Of a stretch of 64,000 nucleotides of DNA, positions 49,823 to 58,800 are shown piece after piece. How positions within the stretch are numbered: the stretch's first letter is position 1; each line of letters begins with the position of its first letter. Below the pieces are notes generated by a model. It worked only from the letters and a program-made list of their open reading frames with translations, was not told the origin of the DNA and ran no database searches. The position numbers were made by a program, and so were the translations under genes. Source of the DNA: Lineus longissimus (lineage: Eukaryota > Nemertea > Pilidiophora > Heteronemertea > Lineidae); contig NC_088316.1 in NCBI RefSeq assembly GCF_910592395.1, forward strand, positions 13,888,001 to 13,952,000. The letters run 5' to 3'.

Positions 49823-52800
49823 CTGAAACAATGAACTTCAACATGACAAAACATTCCAATAAAATCTTCATTTGATCACCACAATATATCGTATACAACT
49901 TCCCCCAAAGGGTAAATTCATACTTCTGTCGCAAACTGCAGGCAATGGAACTGCCTTAAATCAGGCAACAGGAAGCATCATTGAAGATTATGTGAGAAAA
50001 AAATACGAGTTGTGTCATGGAGACGTGAATCGAATTTGCCATGAAGATACACTTACCATACTTGCGACACTTCCATTAGTCGTGACACCCATATCTAACG
50101 TCTCTTTACTTGAGCAGGGATCTGGTGTGACCTGTGGCTCGTCACCGCCACTGATATATTCAGGGATGGTGTAGAGAAGTAACGCACGGTGGATATCCAA
50201 GGCGGGTCCCCAGTCAGACATTGGCCTCATCACAGTCTTAATCCTCTGCAAAATGATCAGAACTATCTAAGTTTTGGTTAATTTACAAGACCAGAGAAGG
50301 TGACGAGTGGAGAACGGAACTGGAGTTCGTTACTGAGACTGGGTTCTCCCCAGAAACTACTTGAATCAGGAACTGACTCAGAATTGAAACAGATCATCAT
50401 TTTCCAAGTGACATGTTTCATCCCAAAGAGCCACATACGAATTTGCATCCCCATCATCTGAGGAGGTTGAAAGCTCACTTTACCCCCTCCACATTAAAGA
50501 AAAGGCTGGCCTTTTTCATTCCCACCAATATATTATAAGATGCTCTTCCCCTTACCTCTTTCACAGTTCCGGGAGTCCGCGCTACTATATAGACCATGTA
50601 GATGGGGACACTGATGAGGCAAGCTGGGGTGATCAGATATGTGAGGATGTAGGCCCACTCTGGGTAGGTGTAATGATGAAATTGCACTGGACTGTTGGTG
50701 ATCCAACTGAACAGTAGGAATGCCTGTAAGAAAGAAACATAGTTAGCCTTTTTAACATTTTCAAAAAGTTTCAATTTCCCAACTTGCCGAGAATTAAACA
50801 GGTCTTCCAACTTGCCGAGCTGGCCAGCACTGATAAAGATATGGAATTGACGTGGCCAGAGCAGACGTGTTACATGCTTGACTATGTGACTGTTTGTGGA
50901 GATGATGTTCTTCGCATGATATTTTAAACCATGATGAAGTGTTGGAACTGCCGTCAAGGTGTAGCGCCTGACGTTGTGGTTTCAAACACAGAAGAAGAGG
51001 AGACTTACAAAGATGAGTCCAGGCGTCACAAACTTCCACATCATGTTCCACCAAAATGTCGGACGGAATGCAATCATAATCTCGATGTCGCTGGCCATCT
51101 TGTCGAACCCATAGACCCACGCCAGAGCGATACACTCGATGATCCCGATGATGAGGATGGCCCAGCCGATGGCAGCCTGGTCTATCAGGTGGAGCAGGTA
51201 GATACCTCCCTGTTCACAAAAGAAGATAATGAAGTAGTTATATATATATAATTATTAGCAACTTCTTTTCTTCTTCAGTGTTCACTCTGCACTTGGAGGT
51301 GTCTTTCTCCAGAAAGTTATCCTCGTCCATGGTGGGATGAGTGATTTACATTTGGAGCCAATTGGCTTTATTTGCCTAGAGACTCGGCCAGAGGCCAAAG
51401 GGCAGAGTCAATCACAAGCTACTCATTTTTCTTACTTGGTGGGGTATTTTGCTTCCCCTCACATAGAAACAAACTCAGCTCATTCGATGGACTGTGAAGA
51501 GTCAAGAATTTTAGTAAGGATGATCATACTCAAAATTTTAGTGAGGATGATCATGATCAAAACTCTTTCAAAAAGATTACTCTCTACGAATGTTCAATAA
51601 AAGAAGCAAATCATCCAAGTTTGACAAATCTTTATAAAACTTTACCCTTGTAGTCATTGGTAGGCCAAGCAGGAACATCATCGCACACACGCCCAGACAC
51701 AGCCAAGTGCGGTGCCGGCGCAGAACATGGGGGTACTCGTCAACCAACGCCGTGATGATTGTTTCGACGAATGTAAACATGCTATCGATGCCGAGAAGAA
51801 CGAGCATGAGGAAGAAGAGGATGGACCAAAATGGCGGAACAGGAAGATGGAGAACTGCCTCGGGGTAGACGACAAATGCTAGACCGATACCTGTAAAGGA
51901 GGTAGGAATTTCATTTGGAATTTGAATACTGAGGCCAGTGCCGAGTATCAAAATGGAGATCCCAATAAGCTCCTAAATAAACCTCTCATTTATACTGTGA
52001 GTCACCCCTCTCAGCCAAACAAGGAATCAAAACATACTTATCAAATAAGTTTGCAACTATAAATGCCACCACACTCATATCCTTATACACCTTAGTTCTT
52101 ACTTCCACTCATCTCATTAGAATTAGATTAAATTGAAAAGAAATTTGATTGAATTACACTCAATTTATTCCAATATGTAAACTGCTCACTACCAGCTACT
52201 TAATGTAGTCAAGCACAGCATATGGCATAGTGACAGAGGGTATCCTATTCTATCACAGTCTAAAAGGTAACATAACTTGCTTCTTTTACATCAGATAACA
52301 CTCAGAGGAGGGGCAGGCTCTTTAACACAAAGGCAACAACCTATCAAGAAATTAGTCGAACCGAGCGACCATGTTATCCCACAAGAGAACTGAAGCTTTA
52401 AATTACCACAACCATGGTTAGCATTTGGAAATGGTCAGCACAGCACAGCTCATCATGTACTATGATGAGAAATGTTAGACTCTTCACTGCAGGAGGATGA
52501 GCAGCATTTACAGAGCTCCTGTATAAAGAACAGACAAACCGGTGAACAATTTAATTCCTGGAAGACTTGGCAGCTACTATTTTTAGTAACTATTTTTGAT
52601 ACATTTTATACTTTCATTTCCACTCGGTGCTTTTCTCCTTCTTCCGTGAGGCCAGCAATGTATTAATCATTTTCACGAACCTTTGTCAACAACCTTATCG
52701 ACAGTTGTGTTGTTGTTGAAGGCCATTACTCCCAAGATTGAAAAGATGACAAAGCCGGCAAAAATACTCGTGAAAATATCGATAGTAGCTACCACGAATG

Positions 52801-55800
52801 TGTCTCTGAAACAGACAGTTAGCTCTGGTTAGAGGTAAGACATTAGAGAGGTTACACACAGTCCTGACTCCTACTCCCACTACGCGTTGAACTGGAAGTC
52901 ATTTTGAACTCATGGCATCTAAAAGATAGTGGTGATTATCTAGCATTCAGCAATGGGACCAGTGGGGTGTCATTGAATACTTAAGGCTGGCAAAAGATCT
53001 CTACACCACTTCCTCCTGCCTCACACAAAATCTATGCCAGTATCTCTACTTTTGGTACTTCAAGGCTGTCGAGGTGTGTTCATGGCTGAGTTCATCAGGA
53101 TAGGATGGGAAACCCAACCCTCAACTGATGGTGTAATAAGAGTCAAGGGAATCAAGCAGCTCAGATTGGGAGTAGGAACAGGGGCGGTGCACAATCTCTC
53201 TATTAGACACACAAACCACGCTGAAGACAAGAGGCTCTATGTTATAAAGAACGACAGAGAGAAAACATAACAAGAAGATACGAGGTAGACGACAGTTTAA
53301 TCGGTCCTGAGCCACACGCACGTTGGGCGACCAAATCAGAAGCGACTCAAGTTCAATTTCTTGTTGCTTCTGGTTCATCATCCGCGTACGACAGACAGGA
53401 AGTTATCAAAATACTGTTAACCACCTAATCTTCTCACCTCTTTAGATTCTGCGAATTTGCGAGAATATTCAAAACACAACATTTTCACAATTTTTATCCT
53501 TGGTGGATTTTGAAATTATGTTTGACTTTTCTAATCAAAAGTATTTTCGCAATTTCTTATTATTTCGCATCGCATTGAAGTTATTTGCGAAACCAATGAA
53601 AAAAAACTTTGTGAGTATTCGGCGGTTTACAGTAGCAAGAGTTAATGGATGCACAGCAACGCATAGATCTGGAGAGTTCTCCACCTATTAGCCGCATAAT
53701 GCACTAGGTTAATCGATTTTAACGATACCTTGGTCAACCACATCACCGACATCTTTGCCATATGCTTGCGCCATAGCGCCAAGCATCGCAAATATGACAA
53801 ATCCAGATAAAAAACTGGTTAAAGAATCAGTGGTGGCTGCTATTATCATGTCCCTGAAATACGAACGTCAGGATGAGAAAACCAAAACTATGTCAAAATA
53901 GTAACCAAGTTAAACAAACCAGCACTCGTAACTTTTAAGAAAGTGAGCTTTTCACTCAATATCATAGCCTCATAGTGGCTAGCTATCTTAAAATAACATC
54001 CCTGTGTGCTCTCAGCAGCAAACCACTAATCAGGGACCAAAGTCAGAAAGCTTTTATTGCAAGGCATGCCTGAACACAGACCCCACACAGCCTTCCAATT
54101 GTTGCTAACAGCCTACGAGCATCCAATCAACCTCACCTCCTACAATCATTATGGAATTTACTGTAACTTGAGAGAGTGATAAGACCTCCAACTGACGGGC
54201 CAAGCGACCACACAACCTGGACGGCTGCATCTATCCAAACCTGAAAATAATATTTCTGTCAGATTTACAGGATGACAAAAAAAGATATTTGAAATAGAAC
54301 TAGACTTGGTTCTGGTTGGATTTGAAGCGTTGTACTGTGATAGTAACGTTCCCAACCCAGCTGCCTACCTCATAAGTCTATTTTACGAGCTACTCATGTT
54401 TCTAACATAGATTGGGTCTTTTGCTTGCCAAGGTGTAGGCACTTGGAAAAATGTATAAACAATATGTCAACATGTCAAGTGTACCCTGAATGTAAGGTTA
54501 TGAGTCCTCAGTATCAACCACTAGGGTTTATTAAAGGGTCTATAACTTTTTACCTTCCCATCACGGAGTTTTGAGAAGTCTGGTATCACGTAATATTTGA
54601 TACCATCGAGCGCTCCGTCGAGGAGGCACGCACCGATTAGAAGCACCAGGAGTAATACATATGGGAAGAGAGCAGTGAAATAAACAATCTGGAAAGACAA
54701 TGAACAGAATTTTGGTGAAAAACACTTTATATTGCTGACTGACAAAGTGTACAATAGCGATTCTCAATGATGTTCACCCCCAACCTCTCAGTAGGGCTAC
54801 ATGGTGCGCCGAGGAAATCAAGACATGCCCTTGCCCCCACCCACAGTTTTTGAAGAATATAGAAGTTTTACCTGCATAACATATAATTCTTCACAACAAA
54901 ACAATGCACATTAGACAGACAGACAAGAAATAAAGCACTAATCAAAATTGCAACACAAAAAGCAAAAAAATCCTATCACCTTCCAAAATTGGCACATGTA
55001 CAAATTTTCTGAGGCCAAAAGCCATAATGAATATGGAGGAATAAAAACAACGTCCCAACACCATTCACATTAGAGACAGACTTACTTCACGACAACTGAA
55101 CCACATCTGAAATTTCAACTCAACATGTAAGACAACAAAAAATGAAACTATCGGGGTCAAAGCAAACTTGTGTAAGTGACAAAACAGTGTGGAAGGAGTG
55201 AACACAGCAGGAATCTTCAATCGGAAAATGGCCATTTTAAGTATTTCCAACTTAACAGACAAGAATAGTAGGTGTGTATAAGCCAAAATAATTATATAGT
55301 GTATTGATAGAGTTTGATAGGTACTAAAGCAGTCACCAGAGACGATTTTGCAAGCAGTGAAACCAAAGTACATCTAGGCAATAGGTTGATGTGAACTAGC
55401 CTCTGTTAGTGTGGAAGTCTCATTGTGTCAAAGAGCATGTACAGTAGAACCTTTCTATTACAGACACGCTAAAGAACAACAAATCTTTAATAGAAAGGTG
55501 CCCTCACTATAGAGGTACAATTCTATGAAAATGCCAAATTCTGGACCAAAAGCGACCTTTGATACAGAAGGTGTTTGCCTAACAGATGTGTCCCCTAAGA
55601 AAAGTTCCACTGTACATGCATTTCTCACAATACTAATTCAAAAGAAAAACTATACACAGTGTCCAGATTTGTCACTAAAAACAAAGCCTGAATATGAAAT
55701 ATTCTCACCTTTCCCGAATATTTGATTCCTTTGACAAGGCAGAGGAAGAGAAGAGTCCAAGCCAGGAGAAGGCAGCACGCAATCTGCCACCGCACCGTGC

Positions 55801-58800
55801 CGAGGTTGTGGATGCCGTCAGAGACGTCTAACATGTAGCGTCTGGAATAAAGTGATAAAACATGGATCAGTGTTACTCTCAATCAGTGTTCTCAGTGGCA
55901 AACAAGTGCAACACTGATGTCATTCAGGGTCTTAACCAGTCATACATTCCTGTGCATCACATAGGTCTTCCCAAAATAATAACTACACAATACTTTTTGG
56001 ACACTGAAAGCATACTTTCGGCTTTTTTCGTGGGGTTACAAGAGAAACTGGATTGGCAACACGGATTATGTCAAAAACCTATGAGGAGATCTTGACTCTA
56101 AACAGTGCAGCTGTACTGATTAACTCAGACCGTTACTGATCTGCTGGGTTGAAATCACTCAAATCCTCAGAAAACATACTCAAAGAATTAGAAACTTACT
56201 GGAAATATTCCTCGGTGGGAGTTTTGTATCCGAGTGTTGAGTTGACTACCATGAATGCTGTAACATTGGCGGTGGGAGCGGTCGTGTTGACACAAGTCAA
56301 GTTAACAAGTGTCTCATTAAATAATGAACAGTTGAATGTTTGCATCTGGTTTTCACGGCAGGCTGGAAGGAACAGTATCGCAAAAAGATGTTATTGTCAA
56401 ATAAAGAAGGAGCCTCTTTACTCCGTAAAGTACACGAGAGCTGGACTGGTGATAAATCCTCCCATTCGACCTTTTATATAAGAATTATTGCAACTAATAA
56501 CCTCACAAAATCTGCAACTAAACTAGATATCATTGACAGCTTCAATAGACCTCAGTTTCTTTTTACAACCAATAACACATTAACAATCTCCTTAGAAACA
56601 ATAGGATTGACAAGCCAATATTTATAGCATGATTTACTCCCTAAATCCAGTATTTTTTCTTTATGGTAATCAAAACATGCACTCTTAATAGAAATAAATC
56701 ACCTCAAGCCCTGCAGTGAGGTTATGTTTGTCAAAAATTGCCATTTTTAAGAGTGCACTGCTATTTTGTGCTTCAACCTACCAGGAGTATTCCAAGTATT
56801 ATTGCAGTCTTTCCAAGGGAGTTCACTTTGCATGGAGGCGAACAGATAAAACAATGACCAGGCTATCAAGACATTGTAGTAGACTGAGATCACAAACACA
56901 CACAACACCATCGCATATCCAATTCCTACATGCACTCTTAATAGAAATAAATCACCTCAAGCCCTGCAGTGAGGTTATGTTTGTCAAAAATTGCCATTTT
57001 TAAGAGTGCACTGCTATTTTGTGCTTCAACCTACCAGGAGTATTCCAAGTATTATTGCAGTCTTTCCAAGGGAGTTCACTTTGCATGGAGGCGAACAGAT
57101 AAAACAATGACCAGGCTATCAAGACATTGTAGTAGACTGAGATCACAAACACACACAACACCATCGCATATCCAATTCCTGCAATGAAAAGAACAAGATA
57201 AAACTTTCTGGTTAATATTTCCTAGAAAGTCATTGAGCCTCTCTGATCTATGCAGCGTTTGTCACTGGGTGTTCCGCAGAGATTTGACGGTCCTCTGCAA
57301 ACAAGCGATATCAATCGCATGTATCAGTGACATGTCCATGACGACATACTCTCACAGTGAACATGCCCTCATAAGTGCCACGCAAATCAGCAATCGTATT
57401 TGCTGCGAGCTGCAACAGAGCAATGTATGCACAGCGCTTCAGTGAGCAAGCAAGGTGGTAATGAATGAAAATCATCAAGTCAAATCTACATTATATAATT
57501 TTTCTTGTACTATATCATACTTGCCTTTGAAAAGTGGTACAGCTTTCCAAATCGTTATAGGACCCAGGCTGGCATACTGGCCAAAGGCCATTTCCAAGAA
57601 GAAGAGGGGTATGCCTACAAACACCAACATGATAACATAGGGGAAGAGGAAGGCACCTGAAAGGAGACACTTGTTTTGAAATAATGTAAACCCGCAAAAT
57701 ATTCACAGGCATTTTATTTTTCGCAAACCGACCCCAGAGAAATGAGGTACTCCATTTGTGTCACTTGTGCAAGTTCAGTTGACACTTGGACAAGACTTAC
57801 TGAACTCATTGGACTTCAGGAATAACCCAAGTGAAAAAGTAGGACATTTTTAACCACCTACCCCCTCCATTTGAGTAGCAGAGGTAGGGGAACCTCCAAA
57901 CATTCCCCAACCCCACTGAGTATCCAATACAGGAGAGGATGAAGTCTAGTCGACGGGCCCAGGTCCCCCTCGGACCCTCTTGTATCTTTGGCCATGTCTC
58001 GCTCAGCTGGCTATCACCAAGACCAGTCTCTCTACTCTGAAATAAGAAAACAAGAGAAAAATGTTGACTTTAGAATTACCTGCCAAAACATCAATTTTCT
58101 AGTAGCTGGCCTCGATAAACCCTGAGAACGAGAAAAATTAAATCAATGTAAGCAGAAGTTGATATAACGTGTGGGGTGTCTGTTATCAAAAGGATCAAAA
58201 TAGAATTTTTCAACTCAATATCTAGGTGACAAATGAAAATAGTTCCAACTTGGCCACAGAAGGTAATAGGTTTTCATTACAAACTTAAGCGTTTGTTTCT
58301 GAAACAACGCCTTTTTCAATTGAAATTTGCATCATCAAAATCAATTCAGCGGAAAAATTTATACTGGATGTCTATCATTTTAAATACAAGCACTAGCAGA
58401 TTTTCTGCAGAAGTGTCATAAACGTATACATTCAAAATTCTAGATCATTTCGATGAAATGAAATAGGCTAGTGTTTTGATAGGGAATTACCGCAGACAAG
58501 ACGTCAGCTGTTCCTACCAAAACAAGACTCATAAATTTTCCAATAAGATGCTGGTAACCATGGAAACCAGAAGTAAAACATCGTCAGCTCATGTCCCCAT
58601 GCACCACGAAATCCTAGTGGGATGCTTCCTTATTTGTATGCTGAGTCAGCAAGTTTTCAATTTCGGAGACTTGCGTATGATGACAAGCAAATACGCCGAT
58701 ACAAATGGTTCTTCCGTGCTTTCTTTAGTTATTTTACAGACTACATCAGCTCAGCCAACATGTCAGTTAAATATTTGCCTCTGCAACACAGAAACTGGCA

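Larger units (their letters stand above)
56677..57182. repeat. Perfect 253-bp tandem duplication containing the TM3 exon
   Basis: The block starting ACATGCACTCTTAATAGAAA near 56676 recurs 253 bp later, with no difference seen through the exon. The copies differ only where they meet flanking sequence: the outer copy keeps the natural acceptor TTCATTGCAG, the inner one has GTGCATGTAG made by the junction. Confidence 0.93.

Noticed and set aside
49253-49831. A separate half 2 gene starting at a non-ATG codon at 49831
   Set aside because: The apparent start is TTG inside the intron, one codon before a textbook acceptor; no ATG precedes TM1.
56782-57178. Both TM3 copies used together as a real extra helix
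   Set aside because: It is in frame, but a 13-helix half would reverse the topology of all later helices, and the inner acceptor is weak.
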